In this document: positions 45,545 through 53,831 of the stretch, piece after piece | Numbering within the stretch: the stretch's first letter is position 1 | How the letters are laid out: each line of letters starts with the position of its first letter | Assembly (NCBI GenBank): GCA_944390675.1 | Contig: CALXQR010000007.1 | Location: forward strand, 1-64,000 | DNA from: an uncultured Burkholderiaceae bacterium | GTDB taxonomy: Bacteria > Pseudomonadota > Gammaproteobacteria > Burkholderiales > Burkholderiaceae_F | Reading direction: 5' to 3' | DNA length: 64,000 nt | Program-made: the position numbers and the translations under genes | Notes under the pieces: model-generated | What the model saw: only the letters and a program-made list of their open reading frames with translations | What the model was told of the DNA's origin: nothing | The model's database searches: none

Positions 45545-46147
45545 ATGCCGTCGCTTAGTCCCAGTTTGGATGAATTGGTTGATGCCCTAAAGCGCCTGCC
45601 GGGCCTGGGGCCCCGCTCGGCCTCGCGCATCGCCGAGCATCTTTTGTCTGAAGACAGGACGCGGGCGGTAAAACTTTTGGCGTCGCTTGAGCGCGCCGTG
45701 AAAACGGTCAAGCACTGCGAACTTTGCAATACGCTCACCGATGAGGCGGTTTGTCCCATCTGCGCCGATCAAACGCGTGACCGCACGAAAATTTGCGTGG
45801 TGGAAAGCCCCGCCGATCAGCGGGTGATTGAAGAGACAATGGCCTATCGCGGCCTTTATTACGTATTGATGGGTCTTGTCTCGCCGGTCAAGGGAATTGG
45901 CGCGGAGGAGTTGCATCTCACAAAGCTTTTGGAGCGTGTGAAAAATGATGCCGCGGTCCGTGAGGTGTTGATTGCCACGCCCTTTACGCCCGAAGGGGAT
46001 GCGACGGCGCACTTTATTGCCAAAGCGATGGCTTCTGTTGCGCCCGCTGTGCGTGTCACGCGCCTGGCTCGCGGGATTCCCGCCGGGGTAGAACTCGAAT
46101 ATACGGACGCCAATACCATTGCCGGTGCGATTTTCGGCCGTAAGTGA
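45545..46147 (+). CDS. recR: Recombination mediator RecR
   Basis: 200 residues. Helix-hairpin-helix LKRLPGLGPRSASRIAEHLL, zinc finger CELCNTLTDEAVCPIC, Toprim motif ICVVESPADQRVIEET and the Walker-B-like C-terminus. RecR works with RecO/RecF to load RecA on gapped DNA. It starts 9 nt after ybaB. Confidence 0.96.
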   Translation: MPSLSPSLDELVDALKRLPGLGPRSASRIAEHLLSEDRTRAVKLLASLERAVKTVKHCELCNTLTDEAVCPICADQTRDRTKICVVESPADQRVIEETMAYRGLYYVLMGLVSPVKGIGAEELHLTKLLERVKNDAAVREVLIATPFTPEGDATAHFIAKAMASVAPAVRVTRLARGIPAGVELEYTDANTIAGAIFGRK

Positions 46148-46166
46148 ACGAAAAAGGAACTTCAAA

Positions 46167-46757
46167 ATGGTAAAAGAACATGTCAAAGCGGCGCTCATTG
46201 AAGCGCGTAAAGCGTTGGATGCGTTGATTGCGGCCGATGAAACTCAAGAAGCGATTGTGAGTGCGGCGCAAGCCATGGTGCAGGCTATTCGCGGGGGCAA
46301 AAAGATTTTGTCGTGCGGCAACGGCGGCTCGCTTTGTGACGCCATGCACTTTGCCGAAGAGATGACGGGGCGCTTCAGAAGCGATCGCCCGGGCTATGCA
46401 GCCATTGCCATTTCTGACGCTTCGCATATGAGCTGCGTCGGTAACGATTATGGCTACAGAGATGTGTTCTCTCGCTACGTGCGGGCAGTGGGCCAAGAAG
46501 GTGACGTGCTTTTGGCAATCACGACTTCTGGGACAAGCGGCAACGTCATTGACGCAGTTGATGCCGCGCATGAAAAAGGCATGACCGTGGTGGGACTCAC
46601 CGGTAAACCGGAAAGTCCTTTAGCGCAAAAAGCCGATATTGCGATTGTGACACCGGCGGGCCGCTGGGCTGATCGCGTGCAGGAATTGCACATCAAGACC
46701 ATCCATATCATGATTGAATTGATTGAGAGAGAATTGGCACCGCAAAATTACAAATAG
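46167..46757 (+). CDS. gmhA: Phosphoheptose isomerase
   Basis: Makes D-glycero-D-manno-heptose 7-phosphate for the LPS inner core. 196 residues with an SIS fold. SCGNGGSLCDAMHFAEEMTGR has the GmhA-type Cys-Asp rather than the DiaA-type Ala-Ala-Asp. SDASHMSCVGNDYGY, ITTSGTSGNVIDAV and DRVQELHIKTIHIMIELIE match E. coli GmhA. ATG 46167 follows AAGGAAC; the longer frame overlaps recR. Confidence 0.93.
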   Translation: MVKEHVKAALIEARKALDALIAADETQEAIVSAAQAMVQAIRGGKKILSCGNGGSLCDAMHFAEEMTGRFRSDRPGYAAIAISDASHMSCVGNDYGYRDVFSRYVRAVGQEGDVLLAITTSGTSGNVIDAVDAAHEKGMTVVGLTGKPESPLAQKADIAIVTPAGRWADRVQELHIKTIHIMIELIERELAPQNYK

Positions 46758-46760
46758 AGA

Positions 46761-46850
46761 GAAGTTTTCTACACTTTTTTCTGGAAAATACAAAAAATTG
46801 AAGTAAACTACACATTGTTGGAAATTTTCAAATTTGTTGTAGTTTACTTC
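46761..46850 (+). promoter_or_regulatory. hipBA operator: 13-bp perfect inverted repeat plus a half site
   Basis: GAAGTAAACTACA (46800-46812) and TGTAGTTTACTTC (46838-46850) are exact inverted copies, 25 nt apart, ending 8 nt before hipB. A related half site, GAAGTTTTCTACAC, lies at 46761-46774. The arrangement is that of an autorepressor operator covering the promoter. Confidence 0.8.
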
Positions 46851-46858
46851 ATTTTTAT

Positions 46859-47134
46859 ATGAAAAAATTTATACATGCCAATGCGTTGACGATTGAAAAA
46901 ATTGGTCCAGAGATCCGTCGTCGCCGAAAAAGTCTGAATTACACCTTGGAAGAAATCGAAAAAACTACAGGAATCAGCCGTAAGACACTCATTAAGTTGG
47001 AAAAGGGGGGCGATGTTCGCTTTTCTACCCTAACAACTGTGTTGAGTATTTTGGGATTGACCTTGGACTGGTCTGAGCAAAGTAAGTACATACTGTCGGA
47101 GCGCGCGGAGAATGAAGATGACGGTTGGTACTAA
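46859..47134 (+). CDS. hipB: HipB-like XRE-family antitoxin/repressor
   Basis: 91 residues with an XRE helix-turn-helix at ~14-68: IGPEIRRRRKSLNYTLEEIE, then TGISRKTLIKLEKGGDVRFS. The acidic C-terminal tail (SERAENEDDGWY) may occlude the HipA partner. It starts immediately after the palindromic operator and overlaps hipA by 23 nt, consistent with coupled expression. It is AT-richer than the flanking recR/gmhA. Confidence 0.85.
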   Translation: MKKFIHANALTIEKIGPEIRRRRKSLNYTLEEIEKTTGISRKTLIKLEKGGDVRFSTLTTVLSILGLTLDWSEQSKYILSERAENEDDGWY

Positions 47135-48443
47135 GTGTTTTTTGAAATTGGGCGATAAGCTTGTCGGCGAATGTTTCTTCGACGATCAGTCAACTGAAGA
47201 ATTTTTCCGTTACAACAAAGAATGGGAAAAAGAAGGTTTTCCGCTTTCGCCTACTTTGCCATTCGGTCAGGAAATTTCCAAGTCTGTTTTTCTGGCGTTT
47301 TTAGAAAACATGTTGCCTGAAGGTCGCGCGCTGGAACATCTGAGCCGTTTGAACAACATTTCAAAAAATAATGTGTTGGCTCTTTGTTTGGCAATCAGAA
47401 ATGACTTGGCAGGTGCACTTTTCTTAACGATGGGAGATGAGGAGCAACAAGCCTCTTCAAGTTTTCGTCCCTTAAAATCGGAGGAAATTCTACAGCGTTT
47501 GGAAACGCCGGAAGTCTATCCGATGGATGTTTGGGATGGACGTCCGAGATTGTCGGTTGCAGGCATGCAAACAAAACTCAATGTCTTTAAGCAACAGGAT
47601 CAATTCGGACTGGTTGACGGGAAAGATTTGTCTTCAACTCACATCCTGAAGTTCGAGGGCTCAAGACAACCCCATTTGTTGTTAAACGAACACTTGACAA
47701 TGACGCTGGCGAAGTCATTAGGTGTGCCTGTCGCTCAGACAACTCTAAAGAGACTCGGTTCGCATCGTGTGCTGGAAGTTGAGCGGTTTGATCGAAAGTT
47801 AGTTACTACAGCCAACGGTTGTCGGGTTATGCGCAGACATATTATCGATGCTTGTCAGGCTTTGGGCTTGCCGTCAAGCTTTAAATATGAACAAAATTAC
47901 GGCAATGGTCGGGACGTCGCCCATATTCGAGATGGCGTTAGTATTGAAAAACTTTTTTCTATGATTGCTTTTGCTGCCGATCCCAACAAAATGCAGCGAA
48001 ATCTTTTGCTTTGGGTACTTTTCAACCTGATTATCGGCAATAGCGATGCTCATGGGAAAAATTTCAGCTTTTTCGTTGAAAAAAGCGGATTGGCACCGAC
48101 GCCTTGGTACGATTTGGTCAGTGTTTTCCAAATTGCAGGCTTTGAACATGCGATGGCCATGTCCTTTGATGGCGAGTTCGAGTTGGCGCAGATACACGCT
48201 TTGCAGCTTCTCTACGAGTTTGAAAAATGTAGCGTTGATCTTGAAACTGTAGAAGAAACAATGAATTGGCTCGTAAGTACTTTAGAAGTTGCCTTAGAAC
48301 AATTGCAGCCGCCGGATGATTGCGATGATAAAGAGCTGATTTTTTGTAAGTCTTACAAAGAGGTTATTGATTCACAACTGCAAAAATGGTCTAAGGAACT
48401 TGCGTTAATGCCTAAACTAAGAGCGGATTCAACGCTGTTTTGA
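47112..48443 (+). CDS. hipA: HipA-family serine/threonine kinase toxin
   Basis: 443 residues, full length for HipA (E. coli 440). Motifs: LENMLPEGRALEHLSRL, the flexible phosphorylation loop LSVAGMQTKL with Ser ~148 matching E. coli Ser150, HILKFEGSRQPHLLLNEH, the catalytic loop GNSDAHGKNFS with Asp ~312, and WYDLVSVF. HipA phosphorylates glutamyl-tRNA synthetase in E. coli and induces persistence; the target here is inferred only. All key residues are present. The operon is inserted between gmhA and greA. Confidence 0.9.
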   Translation: MKMTVGTKCFLKLGDKLVGECFFDDQSTEEFFRYNKEWEKEGFPLSPTLPFGQEISKSVFLAFLENMLPEGRALEHLSRLNNISKNNVLALCLAIRNDLAGALFLTMGDEEQQASSSFRPLKSEEILQRLETPEVYPMDVWDGRPRLSVAGMQTKLNVFKQQDQFGLVDGKDLSSTHILKFEGSRQPHLLLNEHLTMTLAKSLGVPVAQTTLKRLGSHRVLEVERFDRKLVTTANGCRVMRRHIIDACQALGLPSSFKYEQNYGNGRDVAHIRDGVSIEKLFSMIAFAADPNKMQRNLLLWVLFNLIIGNSDAHGKNFSFFVEKSGLAPTPWYDLVSVFQIAGFEHAMAMSFDGEFELAQIHALQLLYEFEKCSVDLETVEETMNWLVSTLEVALEQLQPPDDCDDKELIFCKSYKEVIDSQLQKWSKELALMPKLRADSTLF

Positions 48444-48484
48444 AGAAGCATTTTGCGGTAGAATTAGCACCGTTAAATAGGAAC

Positions 48485-48522
48485 GCCTGGGCACGATGTT
48501 GATGCTCGGGCTTCTTTGTTCT
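48485..48522 (+). terminator. Terminator of hipA, or attenuator in the greA leader
   Basis: GCCTGGGCA/TGCTCGGGC (two wobble pairs) with a 9-nt loop, then TTCTTTGTTCTC. It lies 42 nt after the hipA stop and 41 nt before greA, so it could end hipBA transcription or act within a greA leader. Confidence 0.65.
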
Positions 48523-48551
48523 CTGTTGAGAGTGAAAAGAGATAAAAAACT

Positions 48552-49025
48552 ATGGCGATTCCCATTACAGTCCGTGGTGCCGAATTGTTGAAGGCCGAGT
48601 TAAAGCGCTTAAAGAGCGTGGAGCGTCCTGCGGTTGTGCAGGCGATTAAGGAAGCCCGCGAAAAGGGTGACTTGTCAGAAAACGCTGAGTACGACGCCGC
48701 CAAGGAACTTCAAGGCCACATTGAAGGCCGCATTGCAGAATTGGAAGGAAAACTTTCTTCCCTGCAGGTAATTGACCCCAAGGAGCTTGACGCGGGCGGC
48801 CGCATTGTGTTCGGCGCGACCGTTGAGCTTGAAAATCAGGACACCGGCGAAGTGGTGACCTATCAGATCGTGGGTGACGATGAAGGCGATATCAAGCGCA
48901 ATTTGGTCTCGATCTCAAGCCCCATCGCTCGCGCGCTCATTGGTAAATATGAAGGTGATGAGACGATCGTTCACGCCCCGGGCGGCGATCGCGCTTATGA
49001 TATTTTGACCGTCAAATACATTTAA
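48552..49025 (+). CDS. greA: Transcription elongation factor GreA
   Basis: 157 residues, which rescue backtracked RNA polymerase. The N-terminal coiled coil has the conserved acidic tip ([19 protein letters not shown], Asp/Glu for Mg2+ in the polymerase). The C-terminal domain has the strand [25 protein letters not shown]. In many betaproteobacteria greA follows carB; here hipBA and gmhA lie upstream instead. Confidence 0.96.
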   Translation: MAIPITVRGAELLKAELKRLKSVERPAVVQAIKEAREKGDLSENAEYDAAKELQGHIEGRIAELEGKLSSLQVIDPKELDAGGRIVFGATVELENQDTGEVVTYQIVGDDEGDIKRNLVSISSPIARALIGKYEGDETIVHAPGGDRAYDILTVKYI

Positions 49026-49060
49026 GAGGCAATTGCTTCGCTCGATTATCGGGCGCAGAC

Positions 49061-49094
49061 AAAAGGCTCGGATTTTGTGCTCCGGGCCTTTTCT
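49061..49094. terminator. Terminator between greA and yhbY
   Basis: AAAAGGCTCGGA/TCCGGGCCTTTT (one G-T pair) with an 8-nt loop separates the convergent genes; A- and T-rich flanks serve both. Confidence 0.85.
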
Positions 49095-49097
49095 TGG

Positions 49098-49520
49098 TTA
49101 GAGGTTCGCGTAAGCTTTTTTGGTGGTTCTGCCTTTGGCCTTAGCGCGAGTTTTGCGGTGAGCCGTGGGTCCGCCGCGTTTGCCGCGTTGGGCTTCAGCC
49201 ATTTTGCGACGCTTGGCGCGTTCGGCTTCTGCCTTTTGCTTTTCAGGGTTCGGACGCCACAAAACAAGGAGCTTGCCGATCATTTGAATGCGAGCGGCGT
49301 TGAGCTTATCGGCGATTTCGTTGTAGATCGCCTCGCGTTCTTCGCGTTCATCACCCGGAACGCGGATTTTGATTAATTCGTGCGCAAGCAGCGCGCGGTC
49401 AATTTCTTTTAAAACCGCGTCGGTGAGACCATTAGCGCCTAAAAGCACCACGGGATCCAATCCGTGAGCCTGTCCGCGCAGGTCCAGACGTGTGTCGCGG
49501 TCGAGTAGAAGTTCAGCCAT
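49098..49520 (-). CDS. yhbY: Ribosome-assembly RNA-binding protein YhbY (CRM domain)
   Basis: 140 residues. The CRM domain (~5-95) has LRGQAHGLDPVVLLGANGL, then EIDRALLAHELIKIRVPG and IQMIGKLLVLWRPNP. A ~40-residue basic tail (RKRMAEAQ-type, ending KKAYANL) extends beyond E. coli YhbY (97 residues) and should add RNA contacts. It diverges from rlmE, as in other betaproteobacteria, with ~60 bp shared upstream DNA. Confidence 0.9.
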   Translation of the reverse strand: MAELLLDRDTRLDLRGQAHGLDPVVLLGANGLTDAVLKEIDRALLAHELIKIRVPGDEREEREAIYNEIADKLNAARIQMIGKLLVLWRPNPEKQKAEAERAKRRKMAEAQRGKRGGPTAHRKTRAKAKGRTTKKAYANL

Positions 49521-49579
49521 AATTACGGTATTGAGCGATTTGCAAATAATTTAAAAACGGTGAATTGTATAAAAAAATC

Positions 49580-50230
49580 ATGCCTGTAGCAACAAAAAAA
49601 CTGCGATCCAACCGCGCTTGGATTGAGCGCCACATTAACGATCCTTTCGTGAAGCGTTCACGTCAGGAGGGTTATCGTGCGCGTTCAGTTTATAAGCTCA
49701 TTGAATTAAACGATAAAGAAAAATTGATCCGCCCGGGAATGTGCGTGGTGGATTTGGGCGCGGCGCCCGGCAGCTGGACGCAGGTCGTTCGTGAAAAGTT
49801 AGCCGGTAAAGACGGAGAAGTTCGCGGCACTATCATTGCGATGGATATTTTGCCGATGGATCCGATCGACGGCGTGACGTTCCTGCAGGGAGACTTTCGC
49901 GAGCAGGAGGTGGCCGATAAGCTCACCGAAATTATCGGCGATCAGCAAGTCGACTTGGTGCTCTCGGATATGGCACCGAACCTTTCAGGGATCGCCGCAG
50001 CGGATGCCGCCCGGTGCCTGCTTTTGAATGAATTGGCGCTTGAATTTTGCCTGCAGCACTTAAAAGACAACGGTGTTTTTGTCACGAAGGTGTTTCAAGG
50101 CAGCGGCTTTTCTCAGTATGTTGAAACACTGAAAAAACACTTTAAAACGGTGTTAACGCGCAAGCCCGAGGCAAGCCGCGATACGTCGGCTGAAGTCTAT
50201 ATGGTGGCCAAGCACATTAAAAAACGCTGA
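49580..50230 (+). CDS. rlmE: 23S rRNA (U2552) 2'-O-methyltransferase RlmE/FtsJ
   Basis: 216 residues. SAM motif VVDLGAAPGSWTQV and the K-D-K-E tetrad: RSVYKLIELN (Lys), LVLSDMAPNLSG (Asp), FVTKVFQG (Lys) and the Glu in SAEVYMVAK. The modification occurs late in 50S assembly. ATG 49580 is chosen over a TTG at 49565. ftsH follows, the standard order. Confidence 0.95.
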   Translation: MPVATKKLRSNRAWIERHINDPFVKRSRQEGYRARSVYKLIELNDKEKLIRPGMCVVDLGAAPGSWTQVVREKLAGKDGEVRGTIIAMDILPMDPIDGVTFLQGDFREQEVADKLTEIIGDQQVDLVLSDMAPNLSGIAAADAARCLLLNELALEFCLQHLKDNGVFVTKVFQGSGFSQYVETLKKHFKTVLTRKPEASRDTSAEVYMVAKHIKKR

Positions 50231-50351
50231 TAAATTGTTGTTAAAAACGGAAAAAGTCGTTCCAACTTGACTAAATTGTCGGTATTCTTAGCAATCTGGA
50301 ATTGACAAACCTTTCAGAGCGTTGTCAGAAAAAGGCGAAGGAGCCTGTAAA

Positions 50352-52283
50352 TTGAATAAAAACTTCTTTAATCGCATTGGTATTTGGTTGATTTTAGCGC
50401 TGGTGTTTTTCACCGTGTTCAGACAGTTTGAGCCTGAAACGTCACCGGCGGCCGCCTCAACGAGCTACACCCAATTCATGGATGATGCCAAAGCGGGCAA
50501 GGTTGCCCGTGTGGACATCAAGGGCCGTGAGATTACCGTGACGCCGGTCGAAGGCCAGCGTTACGTCATCACGAGTCCGGGTGACTTGTGGATGGTGGAT
50601 GATTTGAGAAAGAGCGGTGTGCAGGTTTACGGCACGCCCGAAGAAGAGCCGTCTATTTGGATGACGATTTTGATCTCCTGGTTCCCGATGCTGCTTTTGA
50701 TCGGTGTGTGGATCTTTTTCATGCGCCAGATGCAAGGGGGCGGCAAGGGCGGCGCTTTCAGTTTCGGAAAGAGCAAAGCCCGCATGCTCGATACCACCAA
50801 TAACAAGGTGACCTTTGCAGATGTGGCCGGGTGCGATGAAGCCAAAGAAGAAGTGCAGGAAGTGGTGGACTTCTTAAGAGATCCGTCGAAATTCCAACGC
50901 TTGGGCGGCCGCATCCCGCGCGGTATCCTGCTCGTGGGCAGCCCCGGTACCGGTAAGACGCTTTTGGCTAAGGCAATCGCCGGTGAAGCCAAGGTGCCGT
51001 TTTTCTCCATTTCCGGCTCTGACTTTGTAGAAATGTTTGTCGGCGTCGGTGCCGCGCGTGTTCGCGATATGTTTGAAAACGCCAAGAAAAATGCGCCCTG
51101 CATCATCTTTATTGATGAAATCGATGCCGTGGGCCGTCAGCGCGGCGCTGGCTTAGGCGGCGGCAACGACGAACGTGAACAGACGTTAAACCAAATGCTC
51201 GTCGAAATGGATGGTTTTGAAACCGGCACGAACGTGATCGTGATTGCCGCTACGAACCGTCCCGATGTTTTGGACCCCGCACTTTTGCGTCCGGGCCGTT
51301 TTGACCGCCAAGTGGTGGTGCCGCTGCCTGATGTGCGCGGCCGTGAACAAATTCTCAATGTTCATATGAAGAAAGTGCCTGTGGGTCGTGACGTTGATCC
51401 GGAAGTTATCGCTCGCGGCACGCCCGGCATGAGCGGCGCGGATTTGGCGAACTTGGTTAATGAAGCGGCGCTTTTTGCCGCCCGACGCGACGCCAAGGTC
51501 GTTGAAATGGTCGACTTTGAGCAAGCTAAGGACAAGATTTTGATGGGTGCGGAACGCCGCAGCATGGTGATGAGCGAAGACGAAAAGAAGACGACCGCTT
51601 ATCACGAATCCGGCCACGCCGTGGTGGCTTGGATGCTGCCTAAGAGCGATCCCGTGCATAAGGTGACGATTGTGCCGCGCGGACGCGCTTTGGGCGTGAC
51701 GATGCAACTGCCTGAAAAGGATCGCTTCAATTACGATGATGTCTATTTGACTTCTCGCTTGGCCATTATGTTTGGTGGCCGCGCTGCCGAAGAAGTGTTC
51801 CTCAACCAAAAGACGACGGGCGCATCCAACGACTTTGAACGCGCCACGCAAATGGCGCGCGACATGGTGACGCGTTACGGCATGAGCGATGCGATGGGTG
51901 TGATGGTTTACGCTGAAAACGAGGGTGAAGTGTTCCTCGGCCGCTCGGTGACCCGCACAACGCACGTCTCGGAAGCGACCATGCAGAAAATTGACGCTGA
52001 AGTGCGTCGCATTCTGGAAGAACAATACGCTCGCGCCTGCGACATTTTGAAAGCGAACCGCGAACGTGTGGAGCTCATGGTGCAGTGCCTCATGAAATGG
52101 GAAACGCTCGATGAAGAGCAAATTGCCGATATCATGGAAGGCCGCGAAGTGCGCCCGCCCAAGCCCGGTGCTTCGGCCAAGGCTGACGATGAGCGACGTG
52201 AAGAGCAGATGAAGCCCGTTGAAAACCCGACGGCTTCTGAAAGCCAAACGAAGGAATCCGAAGATAAACCGGATCAAAAATAA
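50352..52283 (+). CDS. ftsH: Membrane ATP-dependent zinc metalloprotease FtsH
   Basis: 643 residues. TM1 ([15 protein letters not shown]), a periplasmic domain to ~100, TM2 ([20 protein letters not shown]), the AAA domain with Walker A GSPGTGKT at ~196-203, Walker B IIFIDEID, the pore FVG and the second region of homology, then zinc site HESGH at ~418-422. The tail is Lys/Glu/Pro-rich. The start is TTG 50352, placed 8 nt after GAAGGAG and matching the family N-terminus ([12 protein letters not shown]). The TTG at 50322 would add ten residues containing the ribosome site. Confidence 0.95.
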   Translation: MNKNFFNRIGIWLILALVFFTVFRQFEPETSPAAASTSYTQFMDDAKAGKVARVDIKGREITVTPVEGQRYVITSPGDLWMVDDLRKSGVQVYGTPEEEPSIWMTILISWFPMLLLIGVWIFFMRQMQGGGKGGAFSFGKSKARMLDTTNNKVTFADVAGCDEAKEEVQEVVDFLRDPSKFQRLGGRIPRGILLVGSPGTGKTLLAKAIAGEAKVPFFSISGSDFVEMFVGVGAARVRDMFENAKKNAPCIIFIDEIDAVGRQRGAGLGGGNDEREQTLNQMLVEMDGFETGTNVIVIAATNRPDVLDPALLRPGRFDRQVVVPLPDVRGREQILNVHMKKVPVGRDVDPEVIARGTPGMSGADLANLVNEAALFAARRDAKVVEMVDFEQAKDKILMGAERRSMVMSEDEKKTTAYHESGHAVVAWMLPKSDPVHKVTIVPRGRALGVTMQLPEKDRFNYDDVYLTSRLAIMFGGRAAEEVFLNQKTTGASNDFERATQMARDMVTRYGMSDAMGVMVYAENEGEVFLGRSVTRTTHVSEATMQKIDAEVRRILEEQYARACDILKANRERVELMVQCLMKWETLDEEQIADIMEGREVRPPKPGASAKADDERREEQMKPVENPTASESQTKESEDKPDQK

Positions 52284-52300
52284 ATCATTCATTAAGACGC

Positions 52301-52328
52301 AAGCCGAGGGTTGAACTCTCGGCTTTGT
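52301..52328 (+). terminator. Weak terminator after ftsH
   Basis: AAGCCGAG/CTCGGCTT stem with a 9-nt loop, followed by TGTCTTC; the T-run is poor, so readthrough into the EamA gene is likely. Confidence 0.45.
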
Positions 52329-52351
52329 CTTCTGAAGGCCGCTGAACCGAC

Positions 52352-53293
52352 ATGTTTTTAGGTTTTCTGTACGCTGTCATAGCTTGCGCGATCTGGGGAT
52401 TGATTTACATCTTTCCGCTCATCCTGCCGGAATACAATCCCGTGATGATCGCCTCGGCCCGCTTTGCTGTGTATGGATTGGCTTGTCTTGCGTTCATCCC
52501 TTTCCAAATTGAAGAACTCAAAAAACTGACGCGAAGTGATTGGTTCTTTGCCATGAGGCTCGCTTTTTTCGGCAGCCTCGTTTACTACTGGTCGCTCGTG
52601 ATGAGTGTGCAGCTATCGGGCGCGCCCATTGCCGGGATGCTCATGTGTTGGATACCGGTCTTGGTGGCGGTGGTCTCGAATCTTCGCAATAAAAAGCGAG
52701 GCGCAAGCGTTCCCTGGAGCAGGCTCAGTATCCCGTTGGCGTTGATTCTTTGCGGCATGGTGGTCGCTAATTGGACGGAATTTTCTTATGCCGTGCACGA
52801 GCAGTCGGCTTCGCCTTTGCAATTTTGGATGGGCGTGGGCTTTGGTGTGTTGTCTTTGCTTTTGTGGACTTGGTACCCGATTCGAAATGCGGATTGGCTC
52901 CTGGCAAACCGTCAGAAAGGTCCTAAAGTTTGGGCGACTGCTCAGGGACTCGCGATTTTGCCCTTTACATTGATCGGTTTTGTGATTGTGGGCAATGTAC
53001 TGGAGCCTGCAGAAGTCGGCATTTTGGGACCAGAGCCTGTGAAGTTCGCGCTTGTGATGTTGGTGGCCGGCATTGTCTGCTCTTGGGTTGGCGCGGCATT
53101 TTGGAATGCGATGAGTGAACGGCTTCCAACCGCGTTGGGCGGTCAGCTCATTGTTTTTGAAACAATATTTTCTGTGATCTACGCGCTCATGTGGCGCGGC
53201 GCTTGGCCCACCGTTTCCATGACGGTCGGCATGATCATGCTTCTTTTAGGCGTGCTCGCTGCGCTTCGAGTATTCCGTAAAGTTAAAGTTTAG
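52352..53293 (+). CDS. EamA/DMT-family membrane transporter
   Basis: 313 residues with ten hydrophobic helices in two EamA units. FLYAVIACAIWGLIYIFPLIL opens the first. The second runs from MGVGFGVLSLLLWTWYPI and includes AFWNAMSERLPTALGGQLIVFETIFSVIYALMW, the typical helix-9 region. The substrate is unknown. It is not closely similar to the EamA protein at 8.3-9.2 kb. It ends 10 nt before the GNAT gene. Confidence 0.88.
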   Translation: MFLGFLYAVIACAIWGLIYIFPLILPEYNPVMIASARFAVYGLACLAFIPFQIEELKKLTRSDWFFAMRLAFFGSLVYYWSLVMSVQLSGAPIAGMLMCWIPVLVAVVSNLRNKKRGASVPWSRLSIPLALILCGMVVANWTEFSYAVHEQSASPLQFWMGVGFGVLSLLLWTWYPIRNADWLLANRQKGPKVWATAQGLAILPFTLIGFVIVGNVLEPAEVGILGPEPVKFALVMLVAGIVCSWVGAAFWNAMSERLPTALGGQLIVFETIFSVIYALMWRGAWPTVSMTVGMIMLLLGVLAALRVFRKVKV

Positions 53294-53303
53294 AAATTCT
53301 TCT

Positions 53304-53786
53304 ATGCAGTTTGAACGTCTTGAAACGTGCAAGAAGCAATACATTGATTTGTTGCTGCTAGCCGACGAGCAAGAATCCATGGTGGATCGCTATTTAGAAC
53401 GAGGCGAGATGTTTTTGCTCAAAAACGATGCTTCGGAAGTCGTGGCAGAAGCTGTCATCACAAAAGAAGCTGATGGCGTTTTTGAAATTAAAAATTTTGC
53501 CGTTAAACCCAAATATCAGCGACAAGGCTATGGCCGTCAGATGATTGCTTTTTTGCTCAATCACTACCGTGGGCAGGGGCACACGATGATGGTCGGCACC
53601 GGTGAGAGCGCAAAGACAATGGCTTTTTATCAAGCCTGTGGATTTTCTTTTTCTCACCGTGTCAAAGATTTTTTCCTTGAAAATTATGACCATCCTATTT
53701 TTGAGGAAGGCAAACTTCTTAAAGATATGGTCTATTTCAAGTGTGATCTGAGAAACAATTCTTCGGCAAACTTTGAGAGAACTTGA
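53304..53786 (+). CDS. GNAT-family N-acetyltransferase
   Basis: 160 residues. The acetyl-CoA loop is KYQRQGYGRQMIAFLLNHY; EIKNFAV and TMAFYQACGFSFSH are typical strand and helix elements. The C-terminal YDHPIFEEGKLLKDMVYFK resembles an uncharacterised GNAT subgroup in which this tail covers the active site. The substrate is unknown. Probably co-transcribed with the upstream EamA gene. Confidence 0.85.
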   Translation: MQFERLETCKKQYIDLLLLADEQESMVDRYLERGEMFLLKNDASEVVAEAVITKEADGVFEIKNFAVKPKYQRQGYGRQMIAFLLNHYRGQGHTMMVGTGESAKTMAFYQACGFSFSHRVKDFFLENYDHPIFEEGKLLKDMVYFKCDLRNNSSANFERT

Positions 53787-53802
53787 GCATTTTTGTCATA
53801 AT
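53773..53802 (+). promoter_or_regulatory. Promoter of sbcB
   Basis: TTGAGA (53773-53778) and CATAAT (53797-53802), five of six matches each, 18-nt spacer, overlapping the end of the GNAT gene and 30 nt before the sbcB ATG. Confidence 0.55.
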
Positions 53803-53831
53803 GCGATTTAGAAATTTATTTGGGAACATCC

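Noticed and set aside
51186..52292. 368-codon minus-strand open frame opposite ftsH
   Set aside because: Antisense shadow of ftsH with His/Arg/Phe-rich composition and no recognisable motif.
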